From: Actinacidiphila acididurans
GTDB lineage: Bacteria; Actinomycetota; Actinomycetes; Streptomycetales; Streptomycetaceae
Assembly (NCBI RefSeq): GCF_016918855.1
Contig: NZ_JADKYB010000001.1
Coordinates: 186,001 to 250,000 of the forward strand
Length of the DNA stretch: 64,000 nt
Reading direction: 5' to 3'
In this document: one piece after another, positions 42,786-52,407 of the stretch
Layout: every line of letters begins with the position of its first letter
Position numbering within the stretch: the stretch's first letter is position 1
Translations under genes and position numbers: made by a program
Notes under the pieces: generated by a model
The model's database searches: none
Seen by the model: the letters and a program-made list of their open reading frames with translations, nothing else
What the model was told of the DNA's origin: nothing

Positions 42786-42916
42786 GCTATGGCGAACTGC
42801 ACGAAGCGCCAATCAGCCCTCTGGCCTGCTGTTATCGGAGGAGGCGGGAAACCTTGACAAGTTTTGCCATAGCACATACGTTGCCGCGACAGATGCTATA
42901 GCAGCGTTGCTATAGC
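42786..42916. promoter_or_regulatory. Four GCYATRGC operator boxes between gntR and the importer operon
   Basis: GCTATGGC at 42786-42793, GCCATAGC at 42866-42873, GCTATAGC within TGCTATAGCA at 42895-42902, and GCTATAGC at 42909-42916. The second lies between the -35 and -10 of the operon promoter, the third and fourth just after the -10. Repetition of an 8-nt palindromic core around a divergent promoter next to a FadR-type gene marks these as its binding sites. Confidence 0.7.
42854..42882 (+). promoter_or_regulatory. Promoter of the importer/hydantoinase operon
   Basis: TTGACA at 42854-42859, a perfect -35 box, and TACGTT at 42877-42882 with 17 nt between. It faces the solute-binding protein gene at 42931 and overlaps the second GCYATRGC box. 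Confidence 0.65.
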
Positions 42917-42930
42917 GACTTGGAGGCCTC

Positions 42931-44049
42931 ATGCGCATGCCCCGCAAAGCCGCGCTCGTCGGCGGCACCGCACTCGCCCTCAGCGCCGTCCTCGGAGCCT
43001 GCTCGACCGGCTCCTCGTCGATCACGACGACCGCCTCGTCCGCGTCCCCGCCCGCCCCGACGGCGACGCTGGCGCGACAGGCCGCGTCCGAGAAGGGGCT
43101 GGTCGTCTACGCCAACGTGCCGAATCAGTACTTCCAGCCGGTCATCGCGGCGTTCAACAAGCAGTACCCGGCGATAAAAGTCCAGGTCACCACGCTGGAC
43201 GACAAGACGGTCTTCGCCAAGTACGAGGCGGAGGCCGCCCAGGGCGCCCGCACCGCCGACCTGCTGGTGGCCAGCGCCCCGGCGCAGTGGGTGGAGGCGG
43301 AGCGGAACGGGGTGCCCGCCCCGGTCACACCCGCGGGCCTTGACGCGTTCCCCTCATGGGTGAACCAGGGGCACGGCGTCTACGTGATGTCCGCCGAGCC
43401 GATGCTGCTGGGCTACAACGCCAAGCTGCTCCGCCCCTCCGAGGTCCCGCACACCTGGGCGCAGCTCGCCGCGGACGCCAAGGCGGATCCGGCGAAGTAC
43501 CGAATGGTGTCGTACCCGATCAGCAACACCCTTGACTACGCGGGGTTCTACGGCCTCCACCACATCCTCGGCAGCGCGAGGACGCAGAGCTACACGGCGG
43601 CGCTGGCCCCGGTCACCAAGACCTACAGCGAGGGCCTGGACCAGCTCAACCAGGTCCTCCAGGGCTCGGCCTCGATCGCGTACATGGCGACCGGACTCAC
43701 GCAGGCCGCCCTGCGGCAGTACAAGGGCATCGCCGGATACGTCTTCATGCAGGACGCCACTCCGCTGGTGCCGCGCGCCGCGGCCGTCACCGCCAAGGCC
43801 GCCAGCCCCGCCTCGGCGCAGCTGTTCCTCGACTTCCTCTACTCCGAGGCGGGCCAGCAGGCCCTGTGCCGAGGGGGCTTCGAGGCGACGATGAACGGCT
43901 TCCGGCCCCAGGCCGGCTGCACCGCCTCCCTGACCTCGCTCGCCACGCAGGTGCCGGCGAAGTCGACGTATCTGGTGCCGATCGACCAGGCCGTGCTCGA
44001 CCGGCAGCCCTCGATCACCGCCCAGTGGAACAAGGCGTTCCACCGGTGA
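42931..44049 (+). CDS. ABC transporter solute-binding lipoprotein (family 1, Fe3+/polyamine-type)
   Basis: 372 residues. Signal peptide of a lipoprotein with lipobox LGAC (Cys24), then a Ser/Thr-rich linker. The mature part begins KGLVVYANVPNQYFQPVIAA and continues FNKQYPAIKVQVTTLDDKTV, characteristic of the FbpA/PhnS-like extracellular binding proteins. GGFEATMNGFRPQAG lies near the end. It captures the substrate outside the membrane for the double permease encoded next (GTGA overlap). ATG 42931 has TTGGAGG at optimal distance. Ligand unknown: the class includes iron, thiamine, phosphonates, spermidine. Confidence 0.92.
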   Translation: MRMPRKAALVGGTALALSAVLGACSTGSSSITTTASSASPPAPTATLARQAASEKGLVVYANVPNQYFQPVIAAFNKQYPAIKVQVTTLDDKTVFAKYEAEAAQGARTADLLVASAPAQWVEAERNGVPAPVTPAGLDAFPSWVNQGHGVYVMSAEPMLLGYNAKLLRPSEVPHTWAQLAADAKADPAKYRMVSYPISNTLDYAGFYGLHHILGSARTQSYTAALAPVTKTYSEGLDQLNQVLQGSASIAYMATGLTQAALRQYKGIAGYVFMQDATPLVPRAAAVTAKAASPASAQLFLDFLYSEAGQQALCRGGFEATMNGFRPQAGCTASLTSLATQVPAKSTYLVPIDQAVLDRQPSITAQWNKAFHR

Positions 44050-45764
44050 CCGCGGTGGACACCCCGGTGGCGGCGGGACGGCCGCGCGCCCCCGCCTCCG
44101 TCGGCCAGGCGGTCGTGAGCGTGCTGGTCATCGGGCTCGTCGTGGGCCCGTTCGTCCCGTTGGTCTACTCCTCCTTCCGCAGCAAGCCGGTGTACCTGCC
44201 GGGCGGGGTTTTCAGCCTCGGCGGCTACCGGACGCTGTTCGCCGACCCGGCGTACCGGACGGCCGTGAAGAACACGCTGCTGTTCGCGGTGGGCACCACC
44301 GCGCTCGCAGTGGCCGGCGGCACCCTGCTCGCGATCCTGTGCACCCGTACGAACCTGCCCGGCCGCCGGGCGTACGGCCTGCTGCTCATGGCGCCGAGTG
44401 TCATCCCTCCGCTCGGCCTGATCGTGGGATGGACGGCCATCTACGGCCAGGGCGGCTACGTCACGCAGCTGCTGAGCCGGAACCTGCACCTGCCCGTCTG
44501 GAACCTCTCCTCGATCCCCGGCATGACGGTGTTCGGCGCGGTCGTCACCCTGCCGGTCGCCTACCTGACCGTACGGTCCACACTGGCCGGCACCGATTCG
44601 TCGCTGGAGGACGCCGCCCGCAGCGCCGGGGCCGGACCGCTGCGGGTGATCGGCCGGATCACCCTGCCCATGCTCCGCCCGGCGATCCTCAACTGCACGG
44701 TGCTGATCTTCGCGCTCTGCCTGGAGATCCTCGGCATACCGCTGTTCCTGGGCGGCCCGTCGAACATCGACTTCTACGCCAGCTTCCTCTACCGGTCCTG
44801 GAGCAACAGCGGCACCCCGGACCCGCCGTTCGTCAGCGCCGGCGCGGTGCTGCTGCTCGTCGTCGTCTCCCTGCTGCTGGTCGTCCGGGCCCGCCTGTCG
44901 GGCGCCGAGCAGCGCTTCGTCACCGTCGGGGCACGCAGCGGCGGCGTCCACCGGCCGCTCGACCTGGGCCGCTGGCGCCGGCCGGCCTCGGCCGCGATCG
45001 GCGTCTTCATCGCCGTCACCAGCGTCGTTCCGCTGCTCGGGCTCGTCCTCATGTCCTTCGTCCGGGTCCTGACCACGCTGGTGGCGCCCTGGCACCTGAT
45101 GACCTCCGACAACTGGCACGCGGTGGCGACCGATCCGGCCCTGCGCCGCTCGATCACCGACAGCCTGCTGATCGCGGTGGGCGGCGGCGCGGCGAGCGTG
45201 GCGCTGGTCGCGGTCGCCGCGCTGATCGCGCACCGGTCGCGGTTCCCGCTGCGCCGGCTGATCGCCCCGGCGCTGATGTACCCGCGCGCGGTTCCCGGCG
45301 TCATCCTCGGCATGGGGTTCTTCTGGACCTACCTGATGTTCACCCCCGGCTCGCTGGTCCGGAACAACCTGTGGGGCGAGGCGATCGCCCTGTGCGTCAG
45401 GAATCTGACCCTGGCGTACGTGGTGATCCAGCCGAGCCTGGCGCGGATCGGCGTGGAACTCGACCGGGCCGGACACGCGGCCGGCGCCGGATGGTGGACC
45501 GTCGCCCGGCGGATCCTGCTGCCGATGCTGCGTCCGGCACTGCTGGCGGCCTTCGTGTTCATGTTCGTCACGCTGCTCGGAGACTACGACCCGGTGGTGT
45601 TCCTCCAGAAGCCGGGCACCGAGATCCTCGGCGTCACCATGCTCCAGCACTGGAGCACCGGCGTGCAGGGGCCGGTCGCCGCCCTCGCCGTCCTCCAGGT
45701 CGTCATCGTCGCCGCCGTGCTGCTGGTCGCCGGGCGCGCCCTTCGGAGAGTGGACCATGCCTGA
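44046..45764 (+). CDS. ABC transporter permease, fused double-domain (FbpB/PhnV-like)
   Basis: 572 residues from GTG 44046. Two BPD_transp_1 halves of six helices each: the first EAA-like loop is SSLEDAARSAGAGPLRVIGR at about residue 180-200, the second IGVELDRAGHAAGAGWWTVA near 475-495. The first membrane helix is AVVSVLVIGLVVGPFVPLVY. Fusion of both permeases into one chain is typical of iron, thiamine and phosphonate-type importers. Overlaps both neighbours by 4 and 8 nt. Confidence 0.93.
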   Translation: MTAVDTPVAAGRPRAPASVGQAVVSVLVIGLVVGPFVPLVYSSFRSKPVYLPGGVFSLGGYRTLFADPAYRTAVKNTLLFAVGTTALAVAGGTLLAILCTRTNLPGRRAYGLLLMAPSVIPPLGLIVGWTAIYGQGGYVTQLLSRNLHLPVWNLSSIPGMTVFGAVVTLPVAYLTVRSTLAGTDSSLEDAARSAGAGPLRVIGRITLPMLRPAILNCTVLIFALCLEILGIPLFLGGPSNIDFYASFLYRSWSNSGTPDPPFVSAGAVLLLVVVSLLLVVRARLSGAEQRFVTVGARSGGVHRPLDLGRWRRPASAAIGVFIAVTSVVPLLGLVLMSFVRVLTTLVAPWHLMTSDNWHAVATDPALRRSITDSLLIAVGGGAASVALVAVAALIAHRSRFPLRRLIAPALMYPRAVPGVILGMGFFWTYLMFTPGSLVRNNLWGEAIALCVRNLTLAYVVIQPSLARIGVELDRAGHAAGAGWWTVARRILLPMLRPALLAAFVFMFVTLLGDYDPVVFLQKPGTEILGVTMLQHWSTGVQGPVAALAVLQVVIVAAVLLVAGRALRRVDHA

Positions 45765-46809
45765 GATCAGGATTCGGAACCTGCGCAAGTCCTTCGGCGC
45801 GGCCACGGTGCTCGACGGCATCGGATTCACGGTGCGCGACAAGGAGTTCGTGACGCTCCTCGGCCCCTCCGGCTGCGGCAAGACCACGACGCTGATGGCC
45901 ATCGCCGGGTTCCAGAGCCCGGACGAGGGCGTGATCGCGGTCGGCGACGAGGTGTTCGTCGACCGCTCCGCGGGCGTCGACCTGCCCGCCGAGCGCCGCG
46001 ACCTCGGGATCGTGTTCCAGTCGTACGCGCTGTGGCCGCACATGACGGTCGCGCAGAACGTCGGGTTCCCGCTGTCGCTGCGCAAGGCGGACAAGCGCGC
46101 CGCCCGCGAACGCGTCGCCGAGGTGCTGGACCTGGTGGAGCTCGGCGGGCACGGCGACCGCTACCCGCACCAGCTCTCCGGCGGCCAGCAGCAGCGCGTG
46201 GCACTCGCCCGGGCGATCGCCCACCCGCCCAGGGTGCTGCTGCTCGACGAGCCCTTCTCCAACCTCGACGCCAAGCTGCGCGAGCGCGCCCGGGACTGGC
46301 TCAAACAGCTCCAGACCTCGCTCGGGCTCACCACCGTGTTCGTCACGCACGACCAGGACGAGGCGCTGGCGATGAGCGACCGGATCCTGGTGATGCACGG
46401 CGGCCGGATCCTGCGCGACGGCACGCCCGAGGAGGTCTACCGCGAGCCCGGCGCCCGGTTCGTGGCCGAATTCCTCGGCCAGTGCAACTTCCTCACCGGT
46501 TCCGTCGCGGCCGGCCCCGCGGGCAGCAGTGTGCTGCGGATGCCCGCCTTCCCCGACGGCATCACCGTCGGCGCCGCCCCCCGCGGCCCGGAGGCCACCG
46601 TCGCCGTACGGCCCCAGGACATCGAACTCGACGGCCCGGACGCGCCCGGCGTGGACGCGAGCGTGATCGAGGCCGTGTTCCTCGGCGACCACTACCGCTA
46701 CCAGGTGCGGGTCGCCGGACTACGCATCGAGGTCCACGCCCCGCACACCGTCGCCTGCGGGCCCGCCCGGATCCGGATCCCGCCCGGCGCGGCCGTGTTC
46801 GTCGACTGA
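45757..46809 (+). CDS. ABC transporter ATP-binding protein (PotA/FbpC-like)
   Basis: 350 residues. Walker A GPSGCGKTT at about 36-44, Q-loop VFQSYALWPHMTVAQN, signature LSGGQQQRVALARAIAHP, Walker B VLLLDEPFSNLD, and switch His in FVTHDQDEAL. The C-terminal about 110 residues form a TOBE domain (TVAVRPQDIEL). It powers the adjacent permease from the cytoplasm. The gene starts inside the permease end. It sits 33 nt before the AtuA-like gene, linking uptake and metabolism. Confidence 0.95.
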   Translation: MPEIRIRNLRKSFGAATVLDGIGFTVRDKEFVTLLGPSGCGKTTTLMAIAGFQSPDEGVIAVGDEVFVDRSAGVDLPAERRDLGIVFQSYALWPHMTVAQNVGFPLSLRKADKRAARERVAEVLDLVELGGHGDRYPHQLSGGQQQRVALARAIAHPPRVLLLDEPFSNLDAKLRERARDWLKQLQTSLGLTTVFVTHDQDEALAMSDRILVMHGGRILRDGTPEEVYREPGARFVAEFLGQCNFLTGSVAAGPAGSSVLRMPAFPDGITVGAAPRGPEATVAVRPQDIELDGPDAPGVDASVIEAVFLGDHYRYQVRVAGLRIEVHAPHTVACGPARIRIPPGAAVFVD

Positions 46810-46842
46810 CCGGAACCTTCAGCGATCACCAGGAGTGACATC

Positions 46843-48237
46843 GTGTCAAATTCGTGGTCCGCGCCGAAAAGCGTGGGCGTGCTCGTCCCGGCCGGCATGC
46901 TCGGCGCGGGCTTCGACCCGGCCACCGTCGAGCGCGGCCTCGCCCTCGGCGCCGACGTGATCGCCGTGGACGGAGGCTCGACCGACTCCGGCCCGCACTA
47001 CCTCGGCGCCGGCGAGCCGAAGACCGCCGACGGCGCCGTCCGCCGGGATCTGCGCATCCTGCTCGGCGCGGCGCACGAGGCCGGCATCCCGCTCGTCGTC
47101 GGCTCGTGCGGCACCAGCGGTACGGACGCGGGGGTGCGCTGGGTCTCCGGCATCGTCCGCGAGATCTGCGCCGCCGACGGGCGGGACCTGCCGATCGCCG
47201 AGATCTACAGCGAACAGCGCGCCGCGGACCTCGTCACCCGCCTGGAGGCCGGGCGCATCCAGCCGCTGCCCCCGCTCGGTCCGCTCGACGCGTCGACCCT
47301 CCTCACGTGCTCCCACATCGTGGGCATGATGGGCCACGAGCCGATCGCCCGGGCCATCGAGGCCGGCGCGCAGGTCGTACTCGCCGGACGCGCCACCGAC
47401 ACCGCGCTCGCCGCCGCGCTTCCGCTGCTGCGCGGCATGCCGCCCGGCCCGACCTGGCACGCCGCGAAGATCGTCGAGTGCGGCGGCCAGTGCACCACCG
47501 ACCCGCGCTCCGGCGGCGTGCTCGCCCGCATCGACGAAAGCGGCTTCACCGTCGAGCCGCTCGACCCGAACGCCGCCTGCACCCCCGCCTCCGTCGCCGC
47601 GCACATGCTCTACGAGACCGCGAACCCCTTCACGATGCGCGAGCCGGCCGGCACCCTCCAGGTCGCCGACGCCCGCTACACCGCAGTCGACGACCGGACG
47701 GTCCGGGTGGAGGGCTCGCGCTTCGAACCCGCCGACCGGCACACCATCAAGCTGGAGGGCGCCGCGATCACCGGGTACGAGACAATGTCCTTCGTCGGCA
47801 TCCGCGACCCGCACATCCTCGCCTCGATCGAGGAGTGGGCCGTTCTCCTGCGCAAACTCCTCGCGGACCGCGTCCAGAGCGTGCTCGGGCTGCGCGACGA
47901 CGACTGGGGCGCCGACGTGCGCCTCTACGGGCACAACGCGATCCTCGACCGGCTGGAGACCGCTGGCGCGCCACCGCGCGAAGTCGGCGTCATGCTGCTG
48001 GTCTCGGCGCCGACGCAGGAGCTGGCCACGGCGATCTCCAAGGTCGCCAACCCGCTGCTGCTGCACCTGCCGCTGCCCGACATGCCCTACCTGCCGAGCT
48101 TCGCCTTCGCGTTCTCGCCTGCGCACATCGACCGCGGACCCGCCTACGCGTTCGTCCTCAACCACGTCGTCCAGGTCGACGACCCCGTCGAACTGTTCCG
48201 TATCGACACCGCCGCACCGGCCGGAGGCCCCCGATGA
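46843..48237 (+). CDS. AtuA-like protein (DUF1446, acyclic terpene utilisation family)
   Basis: 464 residues from GTG 46843. The family pattern is clear: VLVPAGMLGAGFDPATVERG, VIAVDGGSTDSGPHYLG, VVGSCGTSGTDAGVRWV and VVLAGRATDTALAAALPLL. AtuA is required for citronellol/geranyl catabolism in Pseudomonas, but its biochemical reaction is not well defined, and homologues occur in many other pathways. Here none of the carboxylase partners (AtuC/AtuF) is present, so the terpene role should not be transferred. It overlaps DUF4387 by 4 nt. Confidence 0.9.
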   Translation: MSNSWSAPKSVGVLVPAGMLGAGFDPATVERGLALGADVIAVDGGSTDSGPHYLGAGEPKTADGAVRRDLRILLGAAHEAGIPLVVGSCGTSGTDAGVRWVSGIVREICAADGRDLPIAEIYSEQRAADLVTRLEAGRIQPLPPLGPLDASTLLTCSHIVGMMGHEPIARAIEAGAQVVLAGRATDTALAAALPLLRGMPPGPTWHAAKIVECGGQCTTDPRSGGVLARIDESGFTVEPLDPNAACTPASVAAHMLYETANPFTMREPAGTLQVADARYTAVDDRTVRVEGSRFEPADRHTIKLEGAAITGYETMSFVGIRDPHILASIEEWAVLLRKLLADRVQSVLGLRDDDWGADVRLYGHNAILDRLETAGAPPREVGVMLLVSAPTQELATAISKVANPLLLHLPLPDMPYLPSFAFAFSPAHIDRGPAYAFVLNHVVQVDDPVELFRIDTAAPAGGPR

Positions 48238-48554
48238 CCGACACCACGCTGGCCGACCTCGCGCTGGAGGTCCGCGCCAAGAACGCCGGCCCGTTCTGGC
48301 TGACGCTGGAGGCGTTCATGTCCGACGACGCCGGATACCGCGTCGCCGACGCGCTCATCACCCCCGAGACCGTCGCCGCGCTCTACCACGTCGAGGCCGG
48401 AACGCTCCAGATCTTCCGGATCCCGCAGCTGCGCGTAGTGAAGGTCTCCATGCCCCGGCCGACTCCGCAGGGCAGCCTGCACGACCGCGACATGCACGCC
48501 GGCCAGCACCACATCCCGCTCGCCGAGCTGCCGGTGCCCCGGGGGAGGGCGTGA
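48234..48554 (+). CDS. DUF4387 protein
   Basis: 106 residues, ATGA overlap with the AtuA-like gene. Family motifs: LADLALEVRAKNAGPFWLTL, EAFMSDDAGYRVADA, RVVKVSMPRPTPQGSLHDRD and HAGQHHIPLAEL. DUF4387 is almost always next to, or fused to, DUF1446/AtuA, so the two probably act as one complex. The conserved DRDMHAGQHH stretch could bind metal (inference). Followed by hyuB with another 4-nt overlap. Confidence 0.9.
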   Translation: MTDTTLADLALEVRAKNAGPFWLTLEAFMSDDAGYRVADALITPETVAALYHVEAGTLQIFRIPQLRVVKVSMPRPTPQGSLHDRDMHAGQHHIPLAELPVPRGRA

Positions 48555-50275
48555 TGCCGGACCGTACGCTCCAGGGCGAACCGGCCGCGCACGAGCGGCC
48601 GTTGGACGCGGTGCACCTGGAGGTGCGCTGGAGCCGCCTGGCGGCCGTCGTGGACGAGGCCGCGACCACTTTGCTGCGCGCCGCGTTCTCCACCATCATC
48701 CGCGAATCCAACGACTACACCGTGGTGCTGATGGACCCGGCCGGGCGCACCGTCGCCGAGTCCCGGGCCGGCATCCCGGCCTTCGCCGCGCTCATCGGGA
48801 CGCTCACCCGGCACCTGCTGGAGATCTTCCCGGCCGGGACCTGGCACGAGGGGGACGTCGTGATCACCAACGACCCGTGGATCGCCACCGGGCACCTGCC
48901 CGACATCGCCATGGTCAGCCCGGTCTTCCACCACGGCGCGCTGGTCGGCTTCGCGGGCAGCGCCGCGCACGTCCCGGACATCGGTGGCAACCCCACCCTC
49001 GGCGTCACGGACCTGATGGCCGAGGGCCTGTTCATCCCCCCGGTCCACCTCTACCGCGACGGGACGCGCAACGAGTCCGTCGCGGCCCTGCTGCGGGCCA
49101 ACGTACGCCTGCCCGTCCAGGTGTGGGGCGACCTCGAGGCCCAGGCGGCCGCGCACGAGGTCTGCCGCCGGCGGGCGGCCGAACTGCTCGAGGACATCGG
49201 CGAACCGGACTTCGGCGAACTGTCCCGGCTCGTGCACACCATGTCCGACCGCAGCACCCGGGCGGCGATCGCGGCCGTCCCCGACGGCGTCTACCGCTCC
49301 TCGCTGGACGCGGACGGCGTCGAGGGCCGGCCCACCCACATCGAATGCACCCTCACCGTCGACGGCGAGCACATCGCGATCGACTACACCGGCAGCTCAC
49401 CGCAGGTCGGGTACGCGGTCAACAGCACGCTGAACTACACCACCGCCTACTCCGTACATCCGCTCAAGCTCCTGCTGGATCCCGGGACCCGGACCAACCA
49501 CGGCTCCTACCGGGCGATCACGGTCAGCGCGCCGGAAGGCAGCATCCTCAACCCGGTCTTCCCGGCGCCCGTGCTCGCCCGGCACCTGACCGGCCATCTG
49601 CTGTCCTGCGCGGTCCACCAGGCCCTGGCGGACGTGCTGCCGGACCGCGTCCTGGCCGACAGCGGCGGCGCCCCGGCGCTGCGCGTCCAGTTCGCCGGCC
49701 GGGACGAGGCCGGCGACCCCTTCGCGGCGATCCTGTTCGCCAGCGCCGGTATGGGCGCCTGCGCCCGGCAGGACGGACTGTCGACCACCGCCTTCCCGAC
49801 CAACTCCGGCAGCGGCAGCATCGAGGCGCTCGAAGCCACGGCGCCCCTGCTGTTCCGGCGCAAGGAGTTCCGCACCGACTCCGGCGGCGCCGGCACCCGC
49901 CGCGGCGGCCTCGGCCAGGACATCGAGGTGGCCAACCCCGGCAAGGCGCCGATCCGCGTGGCACTGCTCGGCGACCGTTCGCAGCATCCCGCGCTCGGCA
50001 TCGCCGGCGGCCTGCCCGGCGCCCCCGCGCACGCCGCGTACGACGACGGCCGCACTCCGCCGCTCACCTCCCTGTCCACCCTCGAACCGGGCACGGCGAT
50101 CACCATCTCCTTCGCCGGCGGCGGGGGATACGGTCCCCCGTCCGGCCGCGACCCCGCCGCGGTCGCCGCGGACCTGCGCGCCGGGCTGATCACGCCCGCC
50201 GCGGCCCGCCGCGACTACGGCACCGGCGCGGTCCCCGCGGCCGACGGCACGAACGACGGGAAACCGAACCCATGA
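48551..50275 (+). CDS. hyuB: Hydantoinase B/oxoprolinase family protein
   Basis: 574 residues (GTG 48551; ATG at 48554 is equally usable). HyuB signatures: RWSRLAAVVDEAATTLLRAA, FSTIIRESNDYTVVLMD, VVITNDPWIATGHLPDIAMV, HVPDIGGN, and the Gly-rich RTDSGGAGTRRGGLGQDIEV. HyuB is the hydrolytic subunit of ATP-dependent N-methylhydantoinase, 5-oxoprolinase and acetophenone carboxylase-type enzymes. It is placed before hyuA, the reverse of the more common order, with a 4-nt overlap. Confidence 0.93.
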   Translation: MMPDRTLQGEPAAHERPLDAVHLEVRWSRLAAVVDEAATTLLRAAFSTIIRESNDYTVVLMDPAGRTVAESRAGIPAFAALIGTLTRHLLEIFPAGTWHEGDVVITNDPWIATGHLPDIAMVSPVFHHGALVGFAGSAAHVPDIGGNPTLGVTDLMAEGLFIPPVHLYRDGTRNESVAALLRANVRLPVQVWGDLEAQAAAHEVCRRRAAELLEDIGEPDFGELSRLVHTMSDRSTRAAIAAVPDGVYRSSLDADGVEGRPTHIECTLTVDGEHIAIDYTGSSPQVGYAVNSTLNYTTAYSVHPLKLLLDPGTRTNHGSYRAITVSAPEGSILNPVFPAPVLARHLTGHLLSCAVHQALADVLPDRVLADSGGAPALRVQFAGRDEAGDPFAAILFASAGMGACARQDGLSTTAFPTNSGSGSIEALEATAPLLFRRKEFRTDSGGAGTRRGGLGQDIEVANPGKAPIRVALLGDRSQHPALGIAGGLPGAPAHAAYDDGRTPPLTSLSTLEPGTAITISFAGGGGYGPPSGRDPAAVAADLRAGLITPAAARRDYGTGAVPAADGTNDGKPNP

Positions 50276-52407
50276 CCGAGCACATCGCCGCCCGCCTCTC
50301 CTGCACGATCGGCGTGGACGTCGGCGGCACCTTCACCGACCTCGTCCTGCACGACGCCGGCCGCGCGACCACCCGTACCGCCAAACTGCTCACCACGCCC
50401 GGGGACCCCAGCCACGCCGTCATCGAGGGCGTACGCCGCCTGCTCGCCACCGCGGGCGTAGGGATCGAGCAGGTCACCACCCTCGTGCACGGCACGACCC
50501 TGATCACCAACACCCTCCTGGAACGCACCGGGGCGAAGGTCGGCCTGATCGCCACCGAGGGCTTCCGCGACGTCCTGGAGATGGGCCGCGAGATCCGCTA
50601 CGACACCGACGACCTCTACGCCCGGCCCGCACCCGTGATCGTGCCGCGGCACCTGCGGATCGGCGTGCCGGGCCGGATCACCGCGGACGCGGCCGAACTC
50701 GTGCCGCTCGACGAGGCCGCCGTGCTCGAAGCGGCCCGGGAACTGGTCGACGGCCACGGCGTGGAAGCGCTCGCGATCGCCTTCCTGCACTCCTATGCCA
50801 ACCCTTCGCACGAACGCATCGCCCGCGAACTCGTCCGCTCCCGCCACCCCGGCCTGCCGATCAGCCTCTCGGCCGACGTGGCGCCGGAGATCGGCGAGTA
50901 CGAGCGCACCAGCACCGCGTGCGTCAACGCCTACGTCCAGCCGGTCGTCGGCGCCTACCTCGACCGGCTCGAAGCGGACCTGGCCCGGCTCGGCTTCACC
51001 GGAACGATTGCCCTCATGCTCTCCAGCGGCGGACTGACCACCCTCGCGCGGGCCAAGGCCCTCCCGGTCGGCCTGCTCGAATCCGGTCCGGCCGCCGGGG
51101 CCATCGCCGCCGCGCACCTGGCCGGACTGGCCGGCGAGGACCGGGTGATCGCGTTCGACATGGGCGGCACCACCGCCAAGATGAGCCTCGTCGAGCACGG
51201 ACTCCCGCACGTCACCCACGAGTTCGAGGCCGGCCGGCTGGACCGGTTCAAGCCCGGCTCCGGACTGCCGCTGAAGACGGCCGTCATCGACATGATCGAG
51301 ATCGGCGCGGGCGGTGGCTCGATCGCCTCGGCCGACGGCTTCGGACTGCTCAAGGTCGGCCCCCGCAGCGCCGGTTCGGTCCCCGGCCCGGTGGCCTACG
51401 GACGCGGCGGCACCCGGCCGACCGTCACCGACGCGGACCTGCTCACCGGGCATCTCGACCCGGACCACTTCCTCGGTGGGGAGCTGACCCCGACGCTGCC
51501 GCGGGTGCGGGGAGCCTTCGAGGAACTCGCCGGGCGCCTCGGCGTCGACGCCGCGCGCACCGCCGACGGCACCCTGGAGATCGTCACGGAGAACATGGCC
51601 GCCGCGACCCGGATGCACCTGTCGGAGAAGGGCCGGGACCCGCGTGCGTACGCCCTGATGGCATTCGGCGGCGCCGGCCCGGTGCACGCCTACGCGCTGG
51701 CCAAGAGCCTCAAGGTACGGCGCGTGATCGTGCCGATGGGCGCTGGTGTCCTGTCGGCGTTCGGGTTCCTCGTCGCCGACCCGGCCGTCGAGGACGTACG
51801 CGGCTACGCCACACCGGTCGCCGCCGCGGACTGGACGAAGGTCGGCGAGCTGTACGAGGAGATGGAGGAGCACGCGGCCGCACTGCTGAGCCGCATGGAG
51901 CCGGGCACGGCGCGGATCGTGCGTACCCGGTCCGCCGACATGCGCTATCTCGGGCAGGGCCACGAGATCACCGTTCCACTGCCGGACGGCCCGCTGTCCG
52001 GTTCCCGCGCCGGGGAGCTGCGCCGCCGGTTCACCGAGCGGTACACCGCGGTCTTCGGCCGCGAACTGCCCGAGGGCACGCCCGAGGTCACCAACTGGCG
52101 GCTCACCGCCACCCTGCCCACCGCCCGCCCGTCACTGGTCCACGCCTCGCCGGGACAGAGGGCCGGCGCCGCGCCGCTGCGCGGCCGAAGGAGCGTGCGG
52201 ATTCCCGGGTTCGGCGTGTGCGAGGCCGCGGTCTACGACCGCGACGCGCTGGCCCCCGGCGCCACCGTGGCCGGGCCCGCGGTGTTCGAGGAGCACGAGA
52301 CCTCGTGCGCCGTCGGCCCCGACTGCACCGCCGTTGTCGACGCCCACCACAACCTGATCATCGACATCGACTACCCGCACCCCAGGAGCGAAGGAGCCAC
52401 CGGATGA
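50272..52407 (+). CDS. hyuA: Hydantoinase A/oxoprolinase family protein
   Basis: 711 residues. The N-terminal ATPase fold has TIGVDVGGTFTDLVLHD, then VTTLVHGTTLITNTLLERTG, and the central actin-like part RVIAFDMGGTTAKMSLVEHG. IGAGGGSIASADGFGLLKVG and the C-terminal YLGQGHEITVPLP complete the family pattern. HyuA phosphorylates the lactam or carbonyl substrate using ATP and works with HyuB to open a ring or carboxylate a ketone. Overlaps the RraA-like gene by 4 nt. Confidence 0.94.
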   Translation: MTEHIAARLSCTIGVDVGGTFTDLVLHDAGRATTRTAKLLTTPGDPSHAVIEGVRRLLATAGVGIEQVTTLVHGTTLITNTLLERTGAKVGLIATEGFRDVLEMGREIRYDTDDLYARPAPVIVPRHLRIGVPGRITADAAELVPLDEAAVLEAARELVDGHGVEALAIAFLHSYANPSHERIARELVRSRHPGLPISLSADVAPEIGEYERTSTACVNAYVQPVVGAYLDRLEADLARLGFTGTIALMLSSGGLTTLARAKALPVGLLESGPAAGAIAAAHLAGLAGEDRVIAFDMGGTTAKMSLVEHGLPHVTHEFEAGRLDRFKPGSGLPLKTAVIDMIEIGAGGGSIASADGFGLLKVGPRSAGSVPGPVAYGRGGTRPTVTDADLLTGHLDPDHFLGGELTPTLPRVRGAFEELAGRLGVDAARTADGTLEIVTENMAAATRMHLSEKGRDPRAYALMAFGGAGPVHAYALAKSLKVRRVIVPMGAGVLSAFGFLVADPAVEDVRGYATPVAAADWTKVGELYEEMEEHAAALLSRMEPGTARIVRTRSADMRYLGQGHEITVPLPDGPLSGSRAGELRRRFTERYTAVFGRELPEGTPEVTNWRLTATLPTARPSLVHASPGQRAGAAPLRGRRSVRIPGFGVCEAAVYDRDALAPGATVAGPAVFEEHETSCAVGPDCTAVVDAHHNLIIDIDYPHPRSEGATG

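Noticed and set aside
43839-46094. 751-codon minus-strand frame opposite the ABC transporter genes.
   Set aside because: Codon bias mirrors the real plus-strand genes; composition is Gln/Arg/Asp-rich with no domain.
46843-48237. Assigning the AtuA-like gene to acyclic terpene catabolism.
   Set aside because: The carboxylase and dehydrogenase partners of that pathway are missing, while hydantoinase and importer genes are present.
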